Part shown: piece by piece, positions 1 through 7,730 of the stretch | Numbering within the stretch: the stretch's first letter is position 1 | Layout of the letters: each line of letters opens with the position of its first letter | Assembly: GCF_000374065.1 (NCBI RefSeq) | Contig: NZ_KB893256.1 | Span: forward strand, 47,645 to 111,644 | DNA from: Spirosoma luteum DSM 19990 | GTDB lineage: Bacteria; Bacteroidota; Bacteroidia; Cytophagales; Spirosomataceae | Direction of reading: 5' to 3' | DNA length: 64,000 bases | Position numbers and translations under genes: made by a program | The notes under the pieces: model-generated | What the model was told of the DNA's origin: nothing | What the model saw: only the letters and a program-made list of their open reading frames with translations | Databases searched by the model: none

Positions 1-3
1 TTG

Positions 4-61
4 AAACCATATCAGCGCAGACACTTCCAGTTGGAATAGCGTCTGCGCTGATCTGGTTTTT
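4..61 (+). terminator. Rho-independent terminator of an upstream gene
   Basis: A long hairpin opens the window. The arms AACCATATCAGCGCAGAC and GTCTGCGCTGATCTGGTT pair with a single mismatch and are followed by a T-run. It most likely ends a gene lying left of the window. Confidence 0.7.
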
Positions 62-138
62 GATGCCCCGATACTAACGTATGCTGGCTTTGTGAACCCT
101 GTTTTTGATGGAGCATACGTAGCGGTTAGTGCTTAAAG

Positions 139-164
139 AAGGAAGTCACCCGGCTTCCTTTTTA
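139..164 (+). terminator. Short hairpin terminator before argD
   Basis: AAGGAAG pairs with CTTCCTT across an 8-base loop and is followed by five T. Upstream, around 74-130, lies a looser inverted repeat (CGTATGCT with AGCATACG). The rest of 1-262 holds no gene that I can see. Together with the first hairpin this separates argD from whatever precedes it. Confidence 0.5.
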
Positions 165-262
165 CATTTTAAGCCCAGTTTTTACCCTGATTATCCGTAA
201 ACTTGCACCTCATTCAAGGTCAGGAATCGCTGGTTCCTGATAACTTTTGACGACATATTCCA

Positions 263-1399
263 ATGGCATCGCTTTTTAATGTTTATCCGCTTTACGACAT
301 CGAACCTGTTCGGGCGCAGGGCAGCTACTTATGGGATGCCAATGGCACCCGTTATTTAGATCTGTACGGTGGCCATGCCGTTATTTCGGTTGGACACACG
401 CACCCTCGTTATGTGCAGGCACTGACGGATCAACTGCATAAAATTTCGTTTTATTCCAACTCCGTCCAGATTCCGCAGCAACAGGAACTGGCTGATAAAC
501 TGGGTACTCTATCCGGCCATCCCGACTACGCCCTTTTCCTGTGCAGCTCCGGTGCCGAAGCCAACGAGAATGCGCTGAAACTGGCATCATTTCATACCGG
601 TCGCACAAAGGTGGTTGCCTTTACAAAATCGTTTCACGGTCGTACCGCCGGGGCGGTTGCGGTTACGGACAATCCATCCATCGTAGCACCCATCAACTAC
701 AAAGAGCACGTCACGTTTCTGCCCTATAACGACCCCGAAGCGGCCCGGACTGGCATTTCGCCGGATACCTGTGCGGTCATTGTGGAAGGTATTCAGGGCG
801 TAGGAGGCATTCAAGTGGCTACCGACGACTTTCTAAAAGCCCTCCGTCAGCGGTGCGATGAAACCGGAGCGGTGCTGATTCTGGATGGCGTTCAGTGCGG
901 CTACGGACGGTCGGGGAAGTTTTTCTCCCATCAGTTCAGTGGTATCGAAGCTGATATTATTTCGATGGCAAAAGGCATGGGTAATGGCTTCCCGATTGGA
1001 GGTATTCTCATCTCGCCCAAATTCAAAGCCAGTTACGGCCTGCTGGGTACAACGTTCGGCGGCAATCATCTGGCCTGCACGGCGGGTATTGCGGTACTGG
1101 ATATCATGCGTGACGAAGGCTTACTCGAAAACGCCACGCGCATGGGAAATTATCTGATGGATGGCATCCGGCAGGTGGGCGGCTACAAAGAGTTACGCGG
1201 CCGGGGTCTGATGATTGGTATCGAATACGATTTCCCGGTTGATGAACTGCGGAAGACGTTGTTGTTCGGACATAAGCAGTTTACGGGAGTGGCCGGTAAA
1301 AGCACCATCCGATTGTTGCCCTCGCTGGCCATAGGTACTGACGAAGCTGATCAGTTTCTGGAAGCCCTGCAAAGGGTTTTGCACCTGCAACACGCATGA
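263..1399 (+). CDS. argD: Acetyl/succinylornithine aminotransferase (ArgD)
   Basis: This is a 378-aa class III PLP-dependent aminotransferase. It should convert the N-acylglutamate semialdehyde to N-acylornithine with glutamate as amino donor, in cytosolic arginine synthesis. The PLP lysine is in SMAKGMGNGFPIGG, and the N-terminal YPLYDIEPVRAQG and the SSGAEANENALK stretch are typical of ArgD. The cofactor-aspartate motif, usually DEVQ, reads DGVQCGYGR here, so the residue after the Asp is Gly rather than Glu. The length is slightly short for ArgD (about 400 aa), as is common in Bacteroidota. argF' and argB follow on the same strand, which supports the assignment. Whether the acyl group is acetyl or succinyl cannot be told from this gene. 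Confidence 0.92.
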   Translation: MASLFNVYPLYDIEPVRAQGSYLWDANGTRYLDLYGGHAVISVGHTHPRYVQALTDQLHKISFYSNSVQIPQQQELADKLGTLSGHPDYALFLCSSGAEANENALKLASFHTGRTKVVAFTKSFHGRTAGAVAVTDNPSIVAPINYKEHVTFLPYNDPEAARTGISPDTCAVIVEGIQGVGGIQVATDDFLKALRQRCDETGAVLILDGVQCGYGRSGKFFSHQFSGIEADIISMAKGMGNGFPIGGILISPKFKASYGLLGTTFGGNHLACTAGIAVLDIMRDEGLLENATRMGNYLMDGIRQVGGYKELRGRGLMIGIEYDFPVDELRKTLLFGHKQFTGVAGKSTIRLLPSLAIGTDEADQFLEALQRVLHLQHA

Positions 1400-1432
1400 T
1401 AGCTATGACTCGGTAGATATAGTCAACGACCA

Positions 1433-1517
1433 TTTCTGTCATTTCGACCAGAAGAGAAATCTTATGCTTGACTGACACGTAATGGTGAGATTTCTCCTCT
1501 GGTCGAAATGACAGAAA
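1433..1517. repeat. REP-like 30-bp palindromic repeat
   Basis: Two 30-base arms (1433-1462 and 1488-1517) are reverse complements with one mismatch, separated by 25 bases. The core GTCATTTCGACCAGA resembles the dispersed GTCATTTCGA palindromes I know from other Bacteroidota genomes. It sits between argD and argF' and could act as a processing or termination hairpin. A degenerate partial copy lies at 44081-44112. Confidence 0.7.
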
Positions 1518-1620
1518 AAGCTTCCGCTTCGTTCGAGTTTAGAAAGTTTAAACGGCCTTATCTGAAAATTACTCCCGAATAAGTCCGATTATCCGAACTA
1601 CCCCTGCCTTTTATCATAAA

Positions 1621-2595
1621 ATGACTAATTTCCTTTCCCTCGCCGACGTTACCGACCTCGACGCGCTCATCCAGTCCGGCCTTGATGCGAAGGCAAATCC
1701 GTTTGCCAGTCAGCACCTGGGCAAAAACAAAACTATCGGACTGATTTTCTTCAATTCCAGTTTGCGAACGCGTCTGAGTACGCAGAAGGCGGCTCAAAAT
1801 CTTGGCATGAACGTGATGATCATGAACGTTGGGCAGGATAGCTGGGGGCTTGAAATGGAAGAGGGCGTTCTAATGAACGGCGATAAGGCAGAGCATATCC
1901 GCGAAGCGGCTGCCGTAATAGGGCGCTACTGCAACATCATCGGCATCCGGGCTTTTGCCGAACTGCAGGATCGCGACAAAGATTACCGTGAGCAGGTGAT
2001 GCATCAGTTTGCCAAATATGCCCGCGTCCCCATCGTAAACCTGGAATCGGCTACACGGCACCCGCTGCAATCGCTGGCCGATTGTATTACGATTGAGGAA
2101 GTAAGGAGAGCCGACGTCAGCTTGCCCAAACGCCCGAAGGTAGTGCTCACCTGGCTCCCGCATTTCAAACCACTGCCGCAGGCCGTTGGTAATTCCTTTT
2201 CCGAGTGGATGAACGCCCGTGCGCAGGCTGGTCAGATCGAGTTTGTTATCACGCACCCCGAAGGGTACGAACTGGCAACCGAATTTGCGGGTACGGCTCC
2301 GGTGATTTATAATCAGCAGGAAGCGTTCGACGGGGCCGATTTTATCTACGGCAAAAATTGGTCATCCTACACGCAGTACGGACAAGTGCTTACGCAGGAC
2401 CCCTCCTGGGCGGTTACAATGGAGCACATGAACCGGACCAACAACGGAAAGTTTATGCACTGCCTGCCAGTTCGGCGTAACCTGAAAGTTTCCGATGCGG
2501 TACTGGATAGTCCGCAATCGCTGGTGATTGAGCAGGCGGCCAACCGAGAATGGTCGGCACAGGCGGTATTGAAAGAGATTTTAACGAGTTTATAA
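1621..2595 (+). CDS. argF': N-acetyl/N-succinyl-ornithine carbamoyltransferase
   Basis: This 324-aa protein transfers a carbamoyl group to an N-acylated ornithine, giving N-acylcitrulline, in the Bacteroidota version of arginine synthesis. It belongs to the AOTCase/SOTCase branch, not to classical ArgF. The carbamoyl-phosphate loop reads SSLRTR, RHPLQS is present, and the C-terminal signature is MHCLPVRRN. Residue 90, in NGDKAEH, aligns with the residue known to set acyl preference (Pro90 in the Bacteroides fragilis succinyl enzyme, Glu92 in the Xanthomonas acetyl enzyme). Here it is Ala, which favours the succinyl substrate by inference. The start at ATG 1621 is the first in frame and matches the family N-terminus. 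argB begins 53 bases after the stop. Confidence 0.92.
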   Translation: MTNFLSLADVTDLDALIQSGLDAKANPFASQHLGKNKTIGLIFFNSSLRTRLSTQKAAQNLGMNVMIMNVGQDSWGLEMEEGVLMNGDKAEHIREAAAVIGRYCNIIGIRAFAELQDRDKDYREQVMHQFAKYARVPIVNLESATRHPLQSLADCITIEEVRRADVSLPKRPKVVLTWLPHFKPLPQAVGNSFSEWMNARAQAGQIEFVITHPEGYELATEFAGTAPVIYNQQEAFDGADFIYGKNWSSYTQYGQVLTQDPSWAVTMEHMNRTNNGKFMHCLPVRRNLKVSDAVLDSPQSLVIEQAANREWSAQAVLKEILTSL

Positions 2596-2648
2596 AAGGA
2601 AAGGCAACAGGGCTTTTGTGCCTGTGTTTTTACCGTTCAGCTTTCAAC

Positions 2649-3431
2649 ATGGCTACTTTACTGGTAATCAAAATCGGGGGAAATATCATTGACGACCCCA
2701 CGGCATTAAAACGCTTTCTAACGGCTTTCTCCGGGTTGAAAGGAGCCAGAATCCTCATCCACGGCGGAGGGAAAATTGCCACGCAGGTAGCTGAAAAACT
2801 GGGTATCCCAACCAATATGGTAGACGGTCGGCGCATTACCGACCAACCCATGCTCGATGTAGTGACAATGGTGTATGGTGGCCTGGTGAACAAGCAAATC
2901 GTGGCCAAACTTCAGGCGCTGGATGTAAACGCCATCGGCCTGACTGGAGCCGACGGTAGTACGGTACTGGCCAGAAAACGCCCCGTTAAGGATATTGATT
3001 ATGGCATGGTGGGGGATATTGAGGAGGTAGATTCCGGGCAAATCCAGTTTTTTCTTCGTCAGGACCTGACCCCGGTTTTTGCCCCCATTACCTACAATAG
3101 TGCCGGTGACTTGCTGAATACCAATGCCGATACCATGGCATCGGCCATTGCTGTCGATATGGTGACGCACAATGAGGTAATACTAATTTACTGCTTCGAG
3201 AAGAAGGGCGTTTTAAAAGACCCGGCAGCCGATAACAGCGTTATCGACAAACTCACCCCTGCCCTGTATGACGAGTACAAAACGGCCGGAATAATCAGCA
3301 AAGGCATGATTCCCAAACTGGATAATGCCTTCAGTGCCCTGAAAAAAGGAGTTTCTAAGGTCATCATCTGCCATGCTGATGAAGTTGCTGCGGCTGTTAA
3401 TCAGGGAGCCGGTACGACGTTGATGCTGTGA
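2649..3431 (+). CDS. argB: Acetylglutamate kinase (ArgB)
   Basis: This is a 260-aa amino-acid kinase that phosphorylates N-acylglutamate in the second step of arginine synthesis. The N-terminus MATLLVIKIGGNIID carries the nucleotide-binding KIGG motif, LIHGGGK is the phosphate-binding loop, and NTNADTMASAIA is the conserved acyl-glutamate/ATP region. I chose ATG 2649 because an in-frame extension to 2550 overlaps the end of argF' and has no family similarity. It is the last arg gene of the cluster here; argC, argG, argH and argE are not in the window and probably lie upstream. In Bacteroidota using the succinyl pathway the substrate may be N-succinylglutamate. Confidence 0.92.
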   Translation: MATLLVIKIGGNIIDDPTALKRFLTAFSGLKGARILIHGGGKIATQVAEKLGIPTNMVDGRRITDQPMLDVVTMVYGGLVNKQIVAKLQALDVNAIGLTGADGSTVLARKRPVKDIDYGMVGDIEEVDSGQIQFFLRQDLTPVFAPITYNSAGDLLNTNADTMASAIAVDMVTHNEVILIYCFEKKGVLKDPAADNSVIDKLTPALYDEYKTAGIISKGMIPKLDNAFSALKKGVSKVIICHADEVAAAVNQGAGTTLML

Positions 3432-3580
3432 GTGCAAAGGGATACTGGTTACCTGCCTGTTCGTTCGTCTTTTTAGAAGGGTATAAAATAAGCCGAAGCT
3501 GCTCTTTTCTAAGCAGGTCCCGTAGTGGAAGTAATCAGTAAAGCAGCGAGAACCTGTATCCTTCTATACATCGTTCATTT

Positions 3581-4603
3581 ATGACCAGCGTTTGTTGCTT
3601 CGGCGAATTACTATTGCGATTTTCTCCCGTGGCTAATGGCCAGTGGATTCAGCAGGCATCCATGCCCGTTTTTGTGGGTGGGGCAGAATTGAATGTGGCA
3701 ACGGCATTGGCAAAGTGGGGCGTTCCGGTCAGCTACAGTACAGTATTACCCGGAAATTCCCTGGCCGATGATGTTATTGGGTACGTAGCCGATTTAGGCA
3801 TTAACCCGTCGGGAATCGCCCGGTCTGGTCAGCGCATAGGCAGTTACTTTTTACCACAGGGTACCGACCTCAAAAACGCGGGCGTCATTTACGACCGTGC
3901 TTACTCCGCTTTCTCGGAACTGACCGTTGGCCAGGTCGACTGGGCTGTGGTGTTGCAGGACGTAACCTGGCTGCATATCAGCGCCATTAGTCCGGCACTT
4001 AATGCCAACGTAGCAGCGGCCTGCCTGGAATTGGTAACTGTTGCATCCGCTCGGGGCATTACGGTGTCCATAGACCTGAATCACCGGGCGCAGTTATGGC
4101 AGTATGGCAAAGTGCCTACTGATGTTATGCCTGCTATACTGGCGCACTGCGATGTAGTTATGGGTAATCTTTGGGCCGCCAACGCCCTGCTGGGCATTCC
4201 GGTCGATGAATCTATTCATCAAAAGGGACAGAAGGCCGATTATCTTGCCCACGCTACGACCACTGCGGAAGCCATTCAGAAACGATTTCCCCGCTGCCGG
4301 GTGGTGGCCAATACATTCCGGTTCGATGTGCCGCCCACCGGACTTCGCTACTATACCACCCTGTATGTGGATGGACAGCAGTATGTTTCCCCGGAGTTAC
4401 GGACAAACTCCGTCATTGACCGGGTTGGGAGTGGAGACTGCTTTATGGCCGGTTTGATTTATGGATTGTATAACCAGCACGCTCCACAGGCCGTCGTTGA
4501 TTTTGCCGCTACCGCAGCTTTTGGTAAGTTGCAGGAACTGGGTGATGCTACCCGACAGACGGTAGCCGATGTACTGGCTAATTCGTCTATGATAACCTTA
4601 TAA
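3581..4603 (+). CDS. kdgK: 2-keto-3-deoxygluconate kinase, PfkB family
   Basis: This 340-aa ribokinase-fold sugar kinase phosphorylates 2-keto-3-deoxygluconate to KDPG. The N-terminal FGELLLRFSP and FVGGAELNVATALAKWG are the substrate-binding motifs, and DRVGSGDCFMAG near the C-terminus carries the catalytic base Asp286 and the anion hole. The next gene, 12 bases downstream, encodes the matching KDPG aldolase, so the pair should convert KDG to pyruvate and glyceraldehyde-3-phosphate at the end of uronate or Entner-Doudoroff breakdown. Substrate assignment rests on this neighbour; other PfkB kinases look similar. The 149-base gap before it shows no clear regulatory array. Confidence 0.85.
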   Translation: MTSVCCFGELLLRFSPVANGQWIQQASMPVFVGGAELNVATALAKWGVPVSYSTVLPGNSLADDVIGYVADLGINPSGIARSGQRIGSYFLPQGTDLKNAGVIYDRAYSAFSELTVGQVDWAVVLQDVTWLHISAISPALNANVAAACLELVTVASARGITVSIDLNHRAQLWQYGKVPTDVMPAILAHCDVVMGNLWAANALLGIPVDESIHQKGQKADYLAHATTTAEAIQKRFPRCRVVANTFRFDVPPTGLRYYTTLYVDGQQYVSPELRTNSVIDRVGSGDCFMAGLIYGLYNQHAPQAVVDFAATAAFGKLQELGDATRQTVADVLANSSMITL

Positions 4604-4615
4604 TACTCCTGAAAC

Positions 4616-5275
4616 ATGTCTTTATTTTCGCCCGACAGAATCCTTGCCCTGGTAACCGATCATCCTATCGTTCCCGTTTTTTACCATGCCGATATTAACC
4701 ACGCGCAACAAATTGTGCAGGCCTGCTACGATGGTGGACTACGCGTATTTGAGTTCACCAATCGGGGCGATCAGGCATTGGCTGTTTTTGGTCAGCTCGT
4801 TACGTACGTACGGGAAAACTGCCACGGCATGGCGCTGGGTATTGGTACAATTCTCACGGCCGATGAGGCCGGGGATTTCATAAAAGCTGGTGCTGATTTT
4901 GTGGTGCAACCCGTTACTACAGCGGCTGTTGGAGCCGTTTGCCGCGTACAGGGCGTACCCTGGATGCCCGCTGGTTCCACCCTGAACGAAATTTATCAGG
5001 CCACCCTGCTGGGGGCCAATCTGGTAAAAGTATTTCCCGGCAATGTAGTCGGTCCGGGCTTTATAAAAGCAATCAAGGGACCAATGCCCTGGTTGAAGCT
5101 GATGGTTACGGGGGGCGTAGAACCGACCAGTGAGAGCCTGAATACCTGGTTCAAGGCAGGCGTTACGGCGGTAGGTATCGGGTCGCAACTATTCTCGGGA
5201 GAGAGCAGCGACTATGCCGCGCTGAAAGAACGCACGGCTATGCTCATGGAAGAGGTGAAGCCCTTCATTAAATGA
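4616..5275 (+). CDS. eda: KDPG/KHG aldolase
   Basis: This 219-aa class I aldolase has a TIM-barrel fold. It cleaves 2-keto-3-deoxy-6-phosphogluconate to pyruvate and glyceraldehyde-3-phosphate, and often also 4-hydroxy-2-oxoglutarate. The Schiff-base lysine is Lys138 in NLVKVFPGN, and the catalytic glutamate is Glu46 in RVFEFTNRGD. GIGTIL and MVTGGVEPT are the phosphate-binding loops. NRGD stands where TLRT is found in the E. coli enzyme, as in many Bacteroidota homologues. It forms an operon with the kinase just upstream. Confidence 0.9.
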   Translation: MSLFSPDRILALVTDHPIVPVFYHADINHAQQIVQACYDGGLRVFEFTNRGDQALAVFGQLVTYVRENCHGMALGIGTILTADEAGDFIKAGADFVVQPVTTAAVGAVCRVQGVPWMPAGSTLNEIYQATLLGANLVKVFPGNVVGPGFIKAIKGPMPWLKLMVTGGVEPTSESLNTWFKAGVTAVGIGSQLFSGESSDYAALKERTAMLMEEVKPFIK

Positions 5276-5357
5276 CCCCCTGACGGGTATTTTTGGTTGA
5301 TAAGGCATCGGATAAACAGGATTCGATTTTGATAGCAATACGCGTACTTTTACCGGT

Positions 5358-6035
5358 ATGAAACTCTTGATCGTTGAAGATGAGCCGAAGACGCTACAGG
5401 CTATCCAGCAGGGACTGGAAGAAAGTCAGTTTGAAGTCGATATTGCCTACGATGGACTGATTGCCAAGCGGCTGGCCCTGAAAAATAATTACGCTGCCAT
5501 CATCACCGATCTTATTTTGCCCGGCCTCAATGGCTACGAACTCTGTCGACAATTGCGGGCTGAGGGTATAACGACCCCTATCCTGATGCTGACAGCCCTA
5601 GGCGAAACCGACGATAAGATTATGGGGTTCGATGCCGGAGCAGACCAGTACCTGACCAAACCCTTTCAGTTTACCGAACTGCTGGCGCGGGTACGGGCCC
5701 TGACCAAGCGGGGTACCCAGGTATCCATGACGGCGCAGACGTTACGGTATGGCGGTATCGAAATGGACCTGGATGCCAAAACGGTCAGGCGAGATGATAA
5801 ACCAATTGAACTGACGGCCCGCGAGTTTGCCCTCCTTGAGTTTTTGATGCGTAATCAGGGACGTGTCTTGTCGAAGCCAACCATTGCCGAACACGTTTGG
5901 GATATAAATTTCGATACGGGGACGAATGTGGTGGAGGTGTATATCAATTACCTGCGTAAAAAGATTGACAGAGACTTTCCTAATAAGCTGATTCATACGC
6001 AATTTGGTATGGGTTATATGTTCAAGGAGGAGTGA
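5358..6035 (+). CDS. OmpR-family response regulator
   Basis: This 225-aa two-component regulator has a receiver domain at about 1-115 and a winged-helix DNA-binding domain at about 128-223. The acidic pocket is Glu7/Asp8, the phospho-acceptor is Asp51 in IITDLILPG, Thr79 and Lys101 (LTKPF) complete the switch, and the recognition helix region includes TNVVEVYINYLRKKID. OmpR/PhoB-type proteins bind as head-to-tail dimers to direct repeats spaced 11 bp. Four such arrays of TTCTAAG lie downstream in this window (7409, 11981, 18093, 26513), making this protein the natural candidate to bind them, though that is inference. The kinase gene starts one base after the stop. Confidence 0.92.
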   Translation: MKLLIVEDEPKTLQAIQQGLEESQFEVDIAYDGLIAKRLALKNNYAAIITDLILPGLNGYELCRQLRAEGITTPILMLTALGETDDKIMGFDAGADQYLTKPFQFTELLARVRALTKRGTQVSMTAQTLRYGGIEMDLDAKTVRRDDKPIELTAREFALLEFLMRNQGRVLSKPTIAEHVWDINFDTGTNVVEVYINYLRKKIDRDFPNKLIHTQFGMGYMFKEE

Positions 6036-6036
6036 A

Positions 6037-7401
6037 ATGACAATTCGCAACCGACTGGCGTTACGCTTCACAGGGCTGGTATCCAGCATTATCCTGCTGG
6101 CTTTTGTCAGCATCTACGCCTTTTGCTCCTACTTTATTTCGTCCGATTTCTACCGGCGGCTCGATAACAAAGCCAACACAATGGGCGATATGCTCATTCG
6201 GCATCGTCTGGACGCCCCTCTTATTCAGCAACTAAGTCGGATACGGAGGGACCAGTTACCCAACCAGAAAATCAGCGTTTTTAACAATCGGGACTCGCTT
6301 ATACTGACCACGAATGAAGGGCTGTCTTTGCCCCTATCCGCCAAAATACTAACGGAAATCAGACAGCGTAAACGAAAGGATTTTCAACAGCAGAAATATT
6401 ACGTTTCGGGCATTCGGTTTATGACTGCTTCGGGCCAGTTTGTGGTGATTGCCAGTGCCGAGAATACGTATGGCGACGCGTTTTTACGGCGACTTATCTG
6501 GGCACTTACCGGCTTATTTTGCCTGATTGCCGGTATTACCGCCTTTTCGGGTTGGTTTTTTGCGGGAGATGCCCTCGAACCAATGCAGAAGATTGACCGG
6601 ATTGTAAACGATATCTTTCCACACAATCGGGATGAGCGGTTAGTAGTCAATCGGGAGGGCGACGAAATAAGTCGCTTGTCGGCTACGATTAATCGCCTGC
6701 TGGACCGGGTCGTGGAGTCTTTTCGGATGCAGCGCATGTTTGTAGCCAATGTATCGCACGAACTCAAAAACCCGCTGACACAAATCAGTTCACAACTGGA
6801 AGTGAGTCTCCTGAATCAGCGCCAGCCCGAAGCGTATCGGCAAACCATTCGGTCGGTGCTGGACGATGTTGGGGATCTGGCTTCACTGACCCGGGAGCTG
6901 CTGCAACTCTCTCAGGTCAATCAGGAGGATGCAACGGATTTGCTGACCGATGTAGTGCGGCTGGACGAAGTGGTGTGGGATATCCGTCAGGAAGTAACCG
7001 CCATCAACCCCCGCTATCAGGTAATCGTTGAACTGGGCACCCTGCCCGACGACCCGGATAAGCTAACCTTGCATGGCAATAAAACCCTACTGTGCACAGC
7101 CCTGAAAAACCTGATAGAGAATGCCTGTAAATTTTCTGATGACGGCCGGGCGCTGATTGATGTTGCTTTTGGGGATGACCGGATAACGGTTCGTATTCAG
7201 AATAACGGGCAGGCTATTCCTGCCGTTGACCAGCCGTATATTTTCGAGCCGTTTTACCGGAGCCGCCAAACCGCCGAGGTACGGGGCTACGGGGTAGGCT
7301 TATCGTTGGTAGAGCGAATTGTTCGGCTACACGGAGGACAGATAAGTGTCTTCTCGCAGGAGGGTCAGACAACCGTGTTTCGGGTAGAACTACCCCGATA
7401 G
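6037..7401 (+). CDS. Sensor histidine kinase, CusS-like
   Basis: This 454-aa membrane kinase pairs with the preceding regulator. Transmembrane helices lie at about 13-35 and 152-174, enclosing a periplasmic sensor domain of about 115 residues. A HAMP-like linker follows, then the dimerisation helix with His241 in VSHELKNPLT and an ATPase domain with N-box NLIENACKFS and G2 box YGVGLSLVERI. The G1 box reads NNGQA, not the classic DxGxG, a variant worth testing for ATP binding. I chose ATG 6037 because AAGGAGG ends 6 bases before it, a strong Shine-Dalgarno sequence for this phylum, and because it abuts the regulator gene. An in-frame ATG at 6004 lies inside the regulator. The stimulus is unknown. 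Confidence 0.9.
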   Translation: MTIRNRLALRFTGLVSSIILLAFVSIYAFCSYFISSDFYRRLDNKANTMGDMLIRHRLDAPLIQQLSRIRRDQLPNQKISVFNNRDSLILTTNEGLSLPLSAKILTEIRQRKRKDFQQQKYYVSGIRFMTASGQFVVIASAENTYGDAFLRRLIWALTGLFCLIAGITAFSGWFFAGDALEPMQKIDRIVNDIFPHNRDERLVVNREGDEISRLSATINRLLDRVVESFRMQRMFVANVSHELKNPLTQISSQLEVSLLNQRQPEAYRQTIRSVLDDVGDLASLTRELLQLSQVNQEDATDLLTDVVRLDEVVWDIRQEVTAINPRYQVIVELGTLPDDPDKLTLHGNKTLLCTALKNLIENACKFSDDGRALIDVAFGDDRITVRIQNNGQAIPAVDQPYIFEPFYRSRQTAEVRGYGVGLSLVERIVRLHGGQISVFSQEGQTTVFRVELPR

Positions 7402-7408
7402 TGGGCAA

Positions 7409-7448
7409 CTCTAAGCATATTCTAAGGAGTTTATCAGCGAATGTTAAG
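7409..7448 (+). promoter_or_regulatory. 11-bp direct-repeat array (site A)
   Basis: CTCTAAG (7409) and TTCTAAG (7420) are followed in exact 11-bp phase by the weaker TTATCAG (7431) and TGTTAAG (7442). It sits between the kinase stop and the small membrane protein gene, whose ATG is 58 bases further on. The spacing fits an OmpR-type regulator. The last two units are degenerate, so this is the weakest of the four sites. Confidence 0.55.
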
Positions 7449-7506
7449 TCGTCTGTGCCACTTTCGGCATTGATAAAGTCTGCCCCGTACAAAATCCACC
7501 AGTACC

Positions 7507-7713
7507 ATGACCTATAAAAAAACGGACTATGTTAACGCTTCCACTTCTACCCCCGGTATTACAAGCCGGGATGTCCTACACAAGCAGGCTCATCGCCCAC
7601 CGGATGAAGAGCCACCCCGCAAACCCGACTGGCTGCTGATACTGGTGGGTATTCTTTTCCTATTGACCCTACTAATCGCGTGGCTGGCTGATATCCCTAC
7701 CTTGTTCCGATAG
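7507..7713 (+). CDS. Small single-span membrane protein
   Basis: This 68-aa protein is of unknown function. Residues 1-40 are polar and Pro-rich (HRPPDEEPPRKPD) and probably cytosolic. One transmembrane helix spans about 42-61 (LLILVGILFLLTLLIAWL), and a short tail follows. It is encoded right after a two-component pair and behind an 11-bp repeat array, which suggests control by that pair. Small membrane proteins in this position can feed back on the kinase or shield the envelope, but nothing in the sequence shows which. Confidence 0.6.
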   Translation: MTYKKTDYVNASTSTPGITSRDVLHKQAHRPPDEEPPRKPDWLLILVGILFLLTLLIAWLADIPTLFR

Positions 7714-7730
7714 AAAAAGTGAATACGGGA

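Noticed and set aside
3507..3513. A lone TTCTAAG before the KDG kinase gene
   Set aside because: The bases 11 bp to either side do not resemble the motif, so there is no array.
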